A DNA stretch of 64,000 nt from Isoetes taiwanensis. Lineage: Eukaryota; Streptophyta; Lycopodiopsida; Isoetales; Isoetaceae. This document shows positions 32,725-45,239 of this stretch, one piece after another (position 1 is the first letter of the stretch; every line of letters starts with the position of its first letter). The translations under genes were made by a program, and so were the position numbers. The stretch covers positions 28,779,746 through 28,843,745 of the forward strand of contig JAJEKV010000006.1 in assembly GCA_021234155.1 (NCBI GenBank), written 5' to 3'. The notes beneath the pieces are model-generated. The model was given only the letters and a program-made list of their open reading frames with translations, was not told the origin of the DNA and made no database searches.

Positions 32725-33599
32725 CTTAGTATGTTTCTTAGTTAGCCTTAAGTTCTGGCTCATGTATTCTAGTTAGTAGAGTGCATGTGCCAGAATCTTG
32801 GAACGTGTGGGCGATGATGGGATACGCCTTTAAGGCATTCTCTAGGCCAACACGCACCAAGAGGTGCGCATGACCATTAGGGTCATGTGAGTGAGGAATG
32901 AGGCATGGTGGGCGATGATGGGACATCGATCGATGCTCTCTATGCCGCTGATCGCGGGAAACGCACACCGGCCGTAGGAGGGTCATGGTGAAGGTCAAAG
33001 TGATCATGCGCCGATGATGGGATCGTGAGGCGTTTCCCTAGCTTAAAACCCTTGGGGCATGATGCACTAGGGGTACTCGGCACCGGGTAACCGAGTACAA
33101 GGTAGCACTTGATCATGGGCGATGATAGGATCATCTTAAATGGTCCTTAAGCTCAAATCCGAAAGGGCCATGATCGAGTGCAAGGTAGTAGGGTAACCTT
33201 GAGTTAGTAGTTCGGCTCAAGGAGGTAGGTAAGGGGGGTGGTCCCCTAAAACCACAAACTTATTAACTTATATAACATAATGTGCTACTTGTGCAGGCCA
33301 GTGAAGGGAAGCATGAAGGAGGGAGCACGTTACGAGAAGATAGGAGTCATAGATTTTAGACTAACTATGAACTCCTAAATTTGTTGTAATAATATTATGT
33401 GTATACTTTGATAATAATAGTTGTTATAGCTATATAATTTTGTATAACTTATAAATATAGCTTTATAATTACATAATAAGTAATTAACGAAAAGTTGATC
33501 TTTTCAACAAAGTTAAGTTCATATATTCTTGTTGTGTGCTTTTGCGAGATTAGAGTAGGTTCGTCACCTTAGCGCAATGTCGAGATGAAAGATTGTCCT
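32725..33599 (+). other. 3' untranslated region of the chromovirus
   Basis: Contains repeated phrases GGGCGATGATGGGA near 32807, 32908 and 33008 and a long AT-rich stretch (33340-33530). No coding evidence. Confidence 0.5.
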
Positions 33600-33609
33600 A
33601 AGGGGAGAA
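33600..33609 (+). promoter_or_regulatory. Polypurine tract
   Basis: AAGGGGAGAA lies immediately before the 3' LTR, the position of the plus-strand primer for reverse transcription. Confidence 0.78.
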
Positions 33610-35227
33610 TGACGTTCGGGGAATATCGCTATAAATACGTATATTCGGACGTCACTATACAAGTCTATCTTCATAGCCTTGTATACCATAGATTGTGGCA
33701 CTAGGGGCATGACTAAGTTATTCATATAACTTAGCCAACCTTAGGTTAAGACCATTTTCCACGTGGCCTTAACCTATTGGGCACCCGCCACACGGTCTTA
33801 CCCTATTGGAGCCCGTGGCATAACATGTGAACCCTAACCTATAAAGGCCTAAACCCTAACCCTAGGCCTCTTTTCTCGCTCCAACGGTTGGGAACCTTCT
33901 AGCCCGCTCGAAACTCCGTTTGAGAATCGTCTTTGTGGCATAGCCTAGCCAAGAGACCCAGGGGCGTGAGGCATCAAAGCCAGGAGTGGGAGCTACCCTC
34001 GAACACTTCAAGACTATGGAGACGCCTGAGGATTGGGAGGGAGTGCTTGAGGAGCAGGTATGTAGAGTAGTAGTCATAGTAGTTCATGCGGAATTAACAT
34101 TCGGATGAGTTAGTATCTTGTATCTAGGGTAGAGCCATCCTAGAACCCATATTCAACATCTTGAACCCTAATCAAAGGAACCCTAACCATTAGTTAGTTG
34201 TATGATTAGGTTAAGATGTTCTTCTTATGATTATTCTCATGATGTGATGATTATGTGATGATGGTTGATCATGTTTGCTCCTCTTGTATTGGGAAGGGGG
34301 GTAGAGACCTAGAGCCATATGTAGTATGCTCCTAGAGTAGATCCCTTAGTTCCTATTAGTTGCGGCTGTGCATAGGGGCCCACCGGGCTATTGAGGCTAT
34401 GATATGACTCCAGCACCATATAGGGGGCTAGAGGGAAAGTGGAGGGAGGATCCCGGCCGAGTGGGGGCCGAGGGGGATCCCATAGTGGGCTAGGCTTATG
34501 GTCGGTCACTTCGTGTGGGCCGGGCATGGGTCCGGACACCTCTGGGGCAATGGTGTTGCCCTACCTCTCGAGAGCTGCAAGTGTTGGCTTGGCTCTCGTT
34601 TTGGGGGGTTCAGTCGGGTACGAATCGTGTGTCGCCACGATTCTCTAGCCGCCCACGGCACCTCTAGATCCTGGGAAGGGGAGATGCAACCCTTCCTGCC
34701 TCATCGGACCAGGGAGATGCAACCTGGAGTAGTCCCGATGGGTGATGCCATGGGATTGCGTATCCGGAAGGCTAGAGTCCTGTCAGAGCCTGATCTAGCC
34801 CATTTGCAAAGTATGCACAGGAGGGGCGGATGGAGTGGTCAACCCTAGCCATTGTCTTATACCGCCCTGCGCCATTGTTATGAATCGGTTCGCTCTATCT
34901 TGAGGCCCAGCCGGTCGGGTCATCCTCCTTACAGTGAGCCATGGGTAGGAGCTCTTATGTTTTATGGTTTATGATTATCTTCTTTGCTCTTATGGATATG
35001 TGATGGACTACCCTTCGAGGTAGTATGTTGTATTGTGTTATTGCTAGTTAAAGCGTTGTTTATGCTTGATAGGGAGCCCATAGGGGAAAGGCAGCATAAA
35101 GACACCGTGTCTGCCCGCACTAAGTTCTCGAGTGCGGGTTAGGCGGAGGGCCCATGGGATTGATGGGCCGGATGGGGAGTTTCTGTAGGAATTAATGCAG
35201 TAGGCCCGTATATTTAGCGAGGGCGTC
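33610..35227 (+). mobile_element. 3' LTR of the H3-carrying chromovirus
   Basis: Pairs with 21712-23350 over its whole length. The first bases of the terminus (TGTG) are reduced to TG, and the end reads GGGCGTC before TGATGTCC. Indels against the 5' LTR are frequent and often change CCAGG, CCTGG or CAG to CG-containing words. Confidence 0.9.
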
Positions 35228-35589
35228 TGATGTCCATCTAATAGCAAATTTTGTGAGACTTTATACAGTGTTTGCCTGCTTGATTAAAAGATGTTGAACT
35301 GCAGCAAATTTCACATATGCTCGTCCGCATTAATGCACCTACTTTTACGTCAAGATAAGTGTATTATTGCACCATATAAAACAACAAACTATATGATAAA
35401 AATGTAACTACACTTGCATTTCCATGAACCAATAATTTTAATTTTGTAATAATCTTAATTTTAAAATGATTACAAAATTACAACTTATGTGTGGTGGAGA
35501 AAAACTTTTCATTCATGAAAAACAAGGTTCAACATTGTAAATGCCACTAGGGCAAGCAAGTCTAACACATTAAACAATATAATAGATTT
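35228..35589. other. Intergenic, nothing recognised
   Basis: AT-rich. May include the 3' untranslated region of the minus-strand gene that follows. Confidence 0.5.
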
Positions 35590-36098
35590 CAGTCATCCTT
35601 GTTTGAGCCATCGTCTGCATTTTTTGGATCTTGTGAACTGCCTACTAGTAGTTACATCCATACAAGAATATCAATTAGTTGTACGAAATTAATGTTAATA
35701 AAACAAAGTTCCAACCCTTACCTCATCATTAGAGTCATCACTATCGACGTAGCACACAATCTGTTAAATTGAATTAAAGTTCTAATTAGTGTAAATAGGA
35801 ACCTAGCTAATATAACAAATGCAAAGTTACTTACAGTCTCAACCTCCTTGCCCTTTCTTGATTTTGCCTTGAAAATAATACCCTGAGCTGTTCCCTTCAC
35901 ACAATCCAATGCCTTGTGCTGTAATTTAAAACACAAGATTAGGGCAACACATATTTTGAGCACAATGTATAAAATTAGACCTACCTTTTTTGGCGCAAAT
36001 CCCTTTGCTATCATTTTCTTTTTAAAGACTTCATATCCACCTTTCTTCAATATTTCTTGTAGCATATCTTCTGTGGGCATTGAGCCCCAATCTTTGAA
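35590..36098 (-). CDS. C-terminal exons of an unknown acidic-tailed gene
   Basis: Three exons with clean splice sites fit one reading frame: 35985-36098 (FKDWGSMPTEDMLQEILKKG ...), 35835-35918 (HKALDCVKGTAQGIIFKAKS...) and 35722-35760 (IVCYVDSDDSNDE). A last exon near 35590-35660 would read ...SSQDPKNADDGSNKDD and stop, although its acceptor phase does not fit exactly. Earlier exons (above 36098) are not clear. The combination of basic helical segments and an acidic tail suggests a nuclear protein, but I do not recognise the family. It lies head to head with the plus-strand gene at 36895, so a shared upstream region (36100-36890) is possible. Confidence 0.5.
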
Positions 36099-36894
36099 CT
36101 ACAAAGCATAGAATGTCAATGTTAATCTCACACTTAAAGGATAAAATTGCTTGGTTCAAGACATGCAATTAAAAGAGAGAATATTCCTACCATATAAAAT
36201 TGCTTGGTTCAAGAATGTGCAATTAAAAAAAGAAGATTCCTACCGCACCTTCCACATAGATTGCTGTTTCTTACCTTACCTTCTAGGTTAGTTCAAAGCC
36301 ATTAGAAATAGCCAAAAATTGCAATGGTAGAAATTATACTATGGTCGAAATGGTATTAAATGGAGCTGAATTTAGAATTTAGAAGAAATTATAAGTATAG
36401 GACAATGGTATTAGGGTGAAAGCATGGACCTGGGGGTCATTTTCGCGCCCCTAAAGCACCCCTAAAGCACCCTCTTACATTTTTATAATAGGTTTTTTTT
36501 TTAGACACCCTGACCCGTCATCGCCCGTCACAGTTATTTTCGATTTTCTTCGAGGGAGAGATCATGATGCGTCAGAGCATAGAAATCATTCTCTAGTACT
36601 GAATGCCGATCATAGCTTCTGCCTTTCTGATTATTTCTCATCATTCTGGCATTATGGATGCATTGATAAACATGCATTTCGACCCTTTTGAAATAGACCA
36701 AAATACCTCTCCCTTTTGTTCGACGGACGCTAGCGAACTGTGGGAAAAGGTAAGGTCCTATTTTTTGTTTTAAGAAAGCTTTCCAGTTTGTTATTTGCTT
36801 TTCATCTGCTTTGTTATAATAGGATGTCGATTGCTTTGTTATTAATAGGATGGCCATTGCTTAATTTTACTTCTTTTCCTTTTGTTCATAGCAG

Positions 36895-38917
36895 TATATG
36901 CGGATTGCAAATTCTGAAGCAGAGTTTCATGTTTACAGCGAGTTACCAAATGAAGGAAGGGATCCAACAACTCTGAGTTGGGATGAGTGCACCAAAGCTG
37001 ATTTTCTGAGTGTATGGAGCTCTGACTTAAAAGATAACAAGATCAAACTCCACAGAATTCGTCCTGATTTTGCAAAGGACCTACATGACATGGTAAAGCG
37101 AATTTATCAGTATGGAGTGAAGAATAAGGAAGTTAGAACAGATTTTGCACGGGCATTTGCATGGCAGCATACAAGTAGGGCTACTATAAACCCTGAGCAA
37201 TACAAAGTTAATTGGGCATACTTTGCTTGGTGGTCACTGCAAATTTCCAAGAGGAACAGCTAGATCCATATCTCATTTGGAGGCAGAAATGAAGCATGTC
37301 ATTGATGAGCTTGTTTGTTCTAAACAACAGGTGCATGAAACAGAAATGCAATTGATTCAAAATAAGGGACTTTTACTTGGTTACGATGCGTGGGCTGCTT
37401 CGATATGTGATGATATAAAGGCAGCAAAACAGAAGTATGAGGATCTGGCTACAGCGTGTCCTGATGAAGATATTGCCCTCCAGCAATTAAAAGAAGAAGA
37501 GAACAGATTAGGAATTTCCTTGCTTGCTGCACTGAAAAAAAAAAGATCAAGATGATAAGAGATTGCAATTGGAAAATGAAATAGAAAAGTTAAATATAGT
37601 CATCAGCATTAAGGAGGGGGCTCTGCATGACTTAGAACAGAAGATAAAAAACTTGAAGCACCTGAGAGAGAATTTTACAACAACTACTCTTATCAAACCT
37701 TCAGCTGGTAATTGGCCTTTTGCAGATGGAGTAAGTGGCTGCTCAGTATATGGAATGGCATTTTGTACAGATTACACTTTACATGTTCAATTAGTTTGTG
37801 GCCACCAATATCACATATTCTGCTTTCAAGTTTGTTTGGAAAACTTGCAGTGTTATGTGTGCAAAATTGCACTTCCTGCAGATCTGTATCTGGAGTTGGG
37901 ATACTCTAACTACATGGAAGATCAAGCCAAAAATGCTAATGCTAGTGGCAGTAGTAGTAAGGAAGCCTCTATTGACAATGAAGATGAAGTTTCCACCTAT
38001 AGTCATCCTAAAAACTCATTCGATGTGCAGTCCAAAGAAAGGTATGTATTTGTCTTTTTGTTTCTTAGTTTTTAAATTGCTACAAATTTCTACTGTATTT
38101 TTTTAGTTGGAGTTAATAAGCCAGCGAGAAGAGCCACAAAAAATGTTGTTACATGCAATGAAGATGTTCAGACCCCTGTCAAGAATGTTGTTGCAGCTAA
38201 TGAAGTTGTTCAGACATCTGCAAATGGTAAATTCTTCATCACTTGCTTGGTGTCCGAGTTCAATGACATGCTGCCAAATAAAAAGAGCAATTGTTGTAAA
38301 CCTTATAGATAAATTGAATATCTTGTACCTTTGCAGTGGATAATTCATTTTCTAACTACTTTGAAGTGTGTACTTTGTTGTAGTCAAAGAAACGGAAGGA
38401 CAAGAAAGTGCCGAGGCAGATGGCGGAGCACCTCAAGAAAAACCTATTGCAATAGATGAAGCAGCAACCAAACTCACCAAGTTGGGAAGAAAGAAATTGC
38501 CTAAACGCTTAAAGCCTCCTGCTCCACTATGTGAAGCAAATAAATCAAAGAAAGCAAAGGGCAAACCCATGAGAAAGATTCATTTACAGCAGAAAGACGA
38601 CGCTGATCCAAATGTACGTGATGTTGAAGATCCTAAAGATGACCCCCGTGATCCTGTCACTGATTTAGTGGAACACCCTAAACCTGTTGACCACGTGACT
38701 GAAGCAGTGGCACACACTTCCAAAGCTGGAACTGAAGGTACAACCTAGTTAAGATTGTTAACATTTCAAGATTCGAGAGCTAACATGAATGTTATTTGCA
38801 GGAGCTAGTTCTAGTGAAAAAGTTGAGTCTTGGAATTCTAGCCAAAAAGCAGAATCTTGGAACTCCAGCCAAATCCAAAGTTTGTGGTACCCATCTTCCA
38901 GCATGAAGAGGTCTTAA
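36895..38917 (+). CDS. Unknown coiled-coil protein with RING-like Cys/His domain, frameshifted
   Basis: Exons fit at 36895 to 38041 (with breaks), 38107-38226, 38384-38737 and 38802-38917, all GT-AG. The N-terminal domain reads YMRIANSEAEFHVYSELPNE, then HRIRPDFAKDLHDMVKRIYQ and INPEQYKVNWAYFAWW. A coiled coil (HLEAEMKHVIDELVCSKQQV ... QLENEIEKLNIVIS) leads to CSVYGMAFCTDYTLHVQLVC, GHQYHIFCF and CYVCKIALP, a RING- or zinc-ribbon-like set of Cys/His pairs. The C-terminal exons are Lys/Pro- and Asp-rich (LGRKKLPKRLKPPAP; DPNVRDVEDPKDDP), ending SLWYPSSSMKRS. Two breaks exist: a frame change near 37230 and one in an A10 run at 37535-37544, either of which could be error. No family recognised. 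It may be a host gene or a transposon-borne ORF. Confidence 0.6.
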
Positions 38918-39949
38918 ATGAGAGACTTGTTGTATTTTATAATTGTCTTTTTGTTAAGCTTAGTATCCGAAGCCTGAAGCATGTTTTTAAAGCAGTTAAG
39001 AGAAAACTGCATGTTAGTCATGTAAATTTTTACTATGACGTTTTGTTTAGGTGTTTGATCTCCCAGTTACATTCTTTTGAAACATACCTCCTCCCACAGC
39101 TGTATTTACAGAATATAAACACAAACACCAATACACTCAAACAGTTGCACTATACAGATTCAATTTATATACAAATTCAATTCATATACAAATTCAAACA
39201 AAATACTCTCTGTACAACACAAGCAGGTTCAAAGACTAAAGCTCAATGTAGTATCCAAAATTTCACAACTAGTCATTCATTCTAAGGAACATAAAGCCAA
39301 ATGTATCCAAAATTTCAGAACACGATTGTAGAGGTATCCACAAAAAGCCTATGCATGCAACATAAATAAGATCCCGTAGAACTCTCCATCTGTATAAACT
39401 GGGCTTATTTACAATGATAGCTTATGTACCCTGTAGAACTCTCAATCTCTTATAAACTGGGCTTATTTACAATGATAGCTTATGTACAAGACACCAACAT
39501 CTACAAGCAGGTTACGCACATGACATTAACATCTACAAGCCGTTTGTACACACAAAACCTCATGTATAATAACACCCATTCAATGCTATGCTATATAAGT
39601 CTGAGTTTGCTTGCCATCCACCCAATCCACTGGGCGCTCGTTAAGATAAGCATAATCAGTTAGGGTCCACCTAAAATTCAAACAATCATCATGCGGATAT
39701 CTTTTAAATCATATAAGCTTTATTTCCCATCTCATACAACCACAAAAAGAACTGAATCCACACAACCATAGAAGAAAGCTGAACTTTTAGTACATTGTAG
39801 ACACTAGCTGAACTTTTAGTTTGGACAACATTGCAGACAACATTTAGTTCTCTGTACAACACAAGCAGCTATCTAAATAGGAGTCTTTACATAGTAGTAA
39901 CAAAGTAGTAACAAAACGATCAACATGATGTAAGGTCTGAACAAACACA
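38918..39949. other. Intergenic; short direct repeats
   Basis: A phrase of about 50 bp (TAAACTGGGCTTATTTACAA and surroundings) is duplicated at about 39395 and 39454, and ACATAGTAGTAACAAA recurs near 39889 and 39959. Likely 3' flank of the ERD2 fragment. No further gene seen. Confidence 0.5.
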
Positions 39950-40654
39950 AACCTCTTTACATAGTAGTAACAAAAGCCAGAGGCCATATCCTAAGGCAGT
40001 TAGCAATAAGCCACGCCCATCGATTACCTGTAAAATCCATGCATTCATTAAGAACTTTAAATGCCCAATGGTCAGGGTGCATAATATCCCACATACATAT
40101 CTGCCTTGTTTCTTTTACGATTTCATCAACTAGTACAATCACCATTGTCACTTCGTTTATGAGAGAAACCCTGACCTATATCTAATTATACCACCTTATT
40201 TATAATGTCTAACCTGTAAAACCCAGTGTGCACAGCTGAGGAACCTTGCAACTCCTAGGGCAAAAACATAATGTGCTGTGAATGGCTCTACCACCTGCAA
40301 ACAGATCCAGAACAATGTTTATAACGAAATGTGTATAGTATCCAACAAAATGTGCATAGTATCCAACAAAATGTTACCTTTGTATTTTGCATGACCCGAA
40401 GTTGTGGGAACACAGACACAACCTCTAGATAAACACAGAAGGCCCACAACATCCTGTTCACTAGAGGATGAGAAGTAGTAGGATGGATCAAAGGGCAAGT
40501 CTGACGGCAAGGTATAAATTTGCACCCAAACACTTTGTCGAGGGGATAATGCACGAGCGAAAAAATAAGAAGAGGGGGTTGATTGCTTACCACATAGTAG
40601 TAGCAAGAGTTGCCTTTGTCAAGCAAAGTATGAATGTCATACTCCATGACAAAG
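39950..40654 (-). pseudogene. ERD2-like (KDEL receptor) gene fragment
   Basis: ERD2 proteins are seven-helix Golgi/ER membrane receptors that return K/HDEL-tagged proteins to the ER. Minus-strand exons: 40591-40654 (FVMEYDIHTLLD, then KGNSCYYYV), 40378-40500 (LIHPTTSHPLVNRMLWAFCV, YLEVVSVFPQLRVMQNTK), 40214-40294 (VVEPFTAHYVFALGVARFLS, CAHWVLQ) and about 39950-40027 (VIDGRGLLLTALGYGLW, then FCYYYVKR in another frame). All borders except the last are GT-AG. The N-terminal third is missing; the LTR-like boundary at about 40704 lies just upstream. Two internal losses are visible: the helix between HTLLD and the YYYV segment, and the helix between GYGLW and FCYYYVK. It resembles a decayed ERD2-like copy rather than a functional receptor. 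Confidence 0.82.
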
Positions 40655-40703
40655 CTACAATATAACCTCGACTAAGAATATTCTTTGTAAGCTCCACGAG
40701 ACT

Positions 40704-40990
40704 TGTTTGGGAAGTGCAGGTTGGGGGAACTCACGGAAGGCTGACCCCTCTGTGAGGACCCGTGGATCTAACAGGAGAGTCAGGGGGACTATGTCCACTT
40801 GTGGGATTTCTTTGAAAGAGAAAGAAAAAGAGAAACAGAACAAATGAGAGAAAGATGATAAGCTTCCTTGATATCAATGATGAAAATACATGAGCTCTAA
40901 TAATAGAGAAAGCCGAAAGGAGACAAGACTCAAAACTCATCTAAAACTTATGAGCTAACTCTACTCATATATATAGTACAATGGCCTTGG
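40704..40990 (-). mobile_element. R-U5-like 3' end of an LTR (minus strand)
   Basis: On the minus strand, TATATATGAGTAGAGTTAGC precedes a stretch rich in CTTTCTCT, and the block ends CTTCCCAAACA at 40704. This pattern (TATA, leader with pyrimidine tract, CA end) is typical of LTR R-U5. It is likely the 3' LTR boundary of the degraded gypsy element at 45240-50650. I could not find the matching 5' copy to the right. Confidence 0.42.
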
Positions 40991-43900
40991 GCCCAATATG
41001 AACACTCGGTGATCTCGGTGCCGACTCACGGAAGGAGGCCTGATTCTGAGGAATGTTGGCGGTGCCTCTTGAAGTGCCTAGAATCTGGTGGCCCGGCCTT
41101 GAGGCGGTGTGAGCCGTCACTTGTCTGGCTGGCGCCTCTTGTTGTGACAAAGGCTTTGACTGCGTATTTCTTTGCTTAGTCTTTGCGGAGGCTTGGATGT
41201 CTGACCCGTGGTTGGCCCGAGGATCTTTGAGCTTGACACAGTCGGCGTATGCATGAATAGTCCTGTACGGGAGGCCTGGACTAACCTCCCCACCAAAGCG
41301 ACACTCGGAGTGAAGAAAGGAGGAAGCGTTTGAGGAGGGGAAGCCATCGATCTGAAAGTGATCCTCGCGGGGTGAGGGCCAGGGCAATATGATGCTTGGC
41401 TGATGAGATCTTGGCGTGATTGAAGAGCTTGAGGTGTGTTTTGGCCAAAGAGGCGGGATCGGCATCAATAAGAAAACGGCGTACCATGTCTTCAAGTGCC
41501 GCGTGGAAGCCCGAAGAAATGTCTGACCTCCATGAGGAGGCAGTGCGAAGGCCAAAGGCAGCGTGGCCGGCATTTGGATTGCGATGAAAAATGGGGTATT
41601 TGCGATTTAAGGAGCTTAGCAAAATGCATTTGAGGGCAGCGCAAAAATCACTTTGAAGATGGATGAAGGATCGAGGTGAGGTGGAGGCGCTCGCAAGAAG
41701 GTGTTGAGACCATGAAGGTGCATCCGCGAACTGTTTGCCAACCACGCTCATTAGCAATGTAGATCAATTGGTGGTGTTGTCGGTAGCACCTTCTTCCCAA
41801 TGTGATCGGCCCGAACAAAAGCGTGGATCCCACCAGGAGATCCCGTCGAGATCCGAGGTGGTGTCCGTACTGCATGACCATCCATGACCTTGGTCCAAAA
41901 AAAGGAAGCCAATCAGAAGTCGGGGACACAGGCGTGGTGATACGCCGAGGGGAAGCATAGGGAGAAGGAACCATGCGGGCGTGGGTTCTTGGCGATCTCC
42001 TCAATTGGTGACAAGATGCGGATCAAGTGCCGACACAGCGATCCCAAAGAAGCGAGAGCTGAGAGTTGGCGATGAGGGCTATCCCATCCAGGTGGGGACC
42101 GTCTTGCTATCCAAGAGCACATCGATTGTAACCGGTCAGGAGTCTGCATATAGACTTGTGCATAGGGAAGATCTTCGGGATGTCCTAGATACTTCCCTAA
42201 TTTGTTGTAGCTTAAGCTTGCGAGAGATAAATGATTGGCAAGCTTCGGGCATGTACTCGATGAAAAGTTTGGGTGGCAGGATCCAAGATATGGATCGTTA
42301 TCACGAAGCACCCATTCTGCGCGATTGGGGTCACCCTGGAAAGGCTGGCGTGGCCCATTGCCAAAGTTTTCACAATGTGTATCACCCGGATAGAAATCAT
42401 GAAAGATATAAGCCATGGGCTGAACCAGCGGAAAGTGAGAAAGTCGGATCGGGCGGTGTATGAGATCAAAGACAACAAGGGACGCGGCTACAACCCTTTG
42501 TCTTCAATGGAGTTCTGGCCGTCAGAAAAATCAACCTTTGCTCGGTGGGATATCCACGGGGCCATCGGCCGCGTGCCACTTGGAAAGGAAGAGGTGGCGT
42601 CGTGCAACCACATAATCATGATAGCAGGGGGAAATTTTGGGGAAGTCCACCGGCGTGCATGAAGAATTGAAGTCCTGCGTCAAGTTTGGTTGAGCCTCAT
42701 CGTGCCCGGAATAGCTTCTACGCATTTGTTGTTCGGATCCGATCCGGATTGTCCCGCTTCGGTGGCGGTATCGGGTCGGTCACGGACGTTCCCGAAGGGA
42801 TTGACCACGGGAGGAAGATTTCCCGGTGTATTTGAGGCGAAACCCACGGCAATCTCCAGCGTCATCTAATATTTTACGTTTACGCACCTCGGTAAGCTGA
42901 TTTTTGAAGAGGTGGTGAGAGGTGCGTGTAGAAAGTCGAGCCGTCAAGGGAGGCGACTTGGCGTCCGGGCTGAAAGATTTTTTGAACTTGAGTGCTGAAA
43001 TTTTCACCGGTTAAGTACAAGGCATTGAGTTTAGCAATATCTTAGTCCTTGGTACTTTCGGGGAGGCGACTTTGGACTTGTTGTCCAATAGAGTCTGAAT
43101 TCGACATTTGGGAAAGGCGGTTGATCTGAAGTTGGTTAGCTGACTTGAGCTTGTGTACTCTTGAGATCCGCGATGAGCACTGTAAAAGAGCTTCATGCTT
43201 GTCTTGAAGTTTGGCCTCAAAGTTGCAGCAACAGGCGATTCGGCTTGAAGGTCTTAATTATACCGCATTGGGGAGAGGCCTCGAGTGCGTTGAACCCGGC
43301 TCATAAGAGCGTCTTGGGATCTTGTAACTTAAGAAGCGGCCCAGGCATCCCGGCGATCTTGATACAATAACTGGCCGAGGGTGTTGTGGTGGTGGGGAGC
43401 AGCTGTTGCACCTGGTTTGGGAGGTTTGGGAAAAATGGTGTGAAGTGGATGGTGTAGCGGAGGAGGCAGTGACATGAGTGTGACGTGGTCATGACCGAGG
43501 GGGAAGATGGGCGTGATGTGCCAACTTGGTGATTGATTGGAAGGGGGCCCGAGTGGAAGTATGAGAATTTGGTGGTGTGGGAGGGAAGTACGACGGATGA
43601 GGGCTTGAAAGTGCCCTCCCACGAAACTTCGAAATGGAAGTGGTACCGAGGCGGTCCATTTCTTGGAGAAGACGATAGAACATCATTTGGGGCCAATCTA
43701 TGTGGTGTTTGGGTGTGTAGCGGTGAGGACCGAGGTTATAGAAAGGCTTATTGATATGGGTGTTTTGATAGAATACCCAAGGAATTTCCATACAGAAAAT
43801 TTAACAAAAAGGTCTCATTGTGAGGCTTGTCGATATTGGTCGGGACGATGGACATTGGCATGATAGCGGGTGCACCAAACTACGTGACATCAATATCCGT

Positions 43901-45239
43901 ATAGCGGACCATGATACACAAAAAGTGTGCAAGGGAATATGAAATACCTCAGAAATCAAGTGTTGAGTCAATGAAATAGTGGTGCCATCGACCCGGTGGT
44001 GTAACCTTAATTGTTATTAACAATATTTGGCGATGAAGCTGCGCAAGCAGGCGGGATTTGGAGCGGAAGTTCCATTTGAGAGAGAATTCGTAAAGCTGGT
44101 GTCGTTCAGTGACTTCTTTCTTTGGGGCCAACAAAAGGGCTTCACGGAAAGTGAAATCAAGAAGGATCTGAGATGCAAAAAGGGTAGGATCCTTGGGGAG
44201 CGGTAGTTTGAAGTGTAGAAATCTTGGGGCAGCCATGGGAATGATTTGCGAGCGAAGAGATGCAAAGGCGGAAGGCGAAAAGTCGAGCCGCGGAGGATGA
44301 AAGCGTAGGAGCGAAAAGGTTTGTTTTTAGAGCACAACCGAGGCGGAAGAGGTATGAAGAGTTGAAAGCGGGAGGATTGATGATGCAGTGTCAAAAGATC
44401 ACGAAGAAGGGGATTGAGAGGCAAAAATTTGGCTAAGTCCCCAAAAGCGTAAAGGGAGAAGCAATGAGCGGTGAGGATGAGGCGTGAAAAGAAAGATGGG
44501 ATGTGACGGATGGCAAAGGACATCCATTAATGTTCGACCCGTGGAAAGAAGGAATGGCATTCAATCTTTGGCAACTCGAAGTGGGATATCATTAAAAAGG
44601 AACCGAGAAGGTACCATGGCTAGATATCTTGGCGGGGAGAAACAGATTCTCCTTTAGAAACGACCTTGCATTGCAAACACGTTGGCGATTTGTTGTGATT
44701 GGTCCCGCGTCGACAAGGGAGGTCCCTCGATTAGCTATATAAGGCGAGGGAAAGCGAAGGCATCAGATAAATTTCGGTATATGTTGCTTTGTGAAGCGAG
44801 CGAAAGGTGCACCATGCCCACTAAGCGTCGAGTGGATCACTTGTAAGATAATTATGCGGATCTGGCTGCCACAACGTGGCATTGGCATGGGACGGCTGGT
44901 GTGCGGGATGGGCGAACATCCGACCCGAGACCAGCGGGATGGAGGTGGTTCGCACACTGTATTTGGGATCCGGGCCGGAGAACCTCTACCATCTCCTCGC
45001 ATCACCTCTGCTCCGGGAGGAGTAGAGGGTTTTCTTAGGACTTAGTAGATAGGGCTCACAGGCCCGTTTTTTGTATATAGGCGGTGCCCATAGCGGAAAT
45101 ATTTTGGTTTGTGCCCACATTTTAAAAAAAATCTCCACTATAATATAATCTACCACCTTTCTAGTCACTTTACGTGGTGTTTGATTCTTGAAGCATCTAC
45201 GTGTTGGGATGTTCACTTTACGTGTGATGAAATGCTTTG
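40991..45239 (-). mobile_element. Unresolved degraded retrotransposon sequence (LTR/3' UTR side)
   Basis: Long minus-strand frames at 41281-41757, 43301-43696 and 44017-44523 have no domain I can assign. The sequence is CpG-rich and changes frame often, like the neighbouring gypsy element. By position it should include the rest of its 3' LTR. Confidence 0.35.

Noticed and set aside
41281-44523. Several minus-strand ORFs over 130 residues as genes
   Set aside because: Pro/Ser/His-rich, overlapping in several frames in a CpG-rich degraded block with no domain; probably chance frames in retrotransposon sequence.
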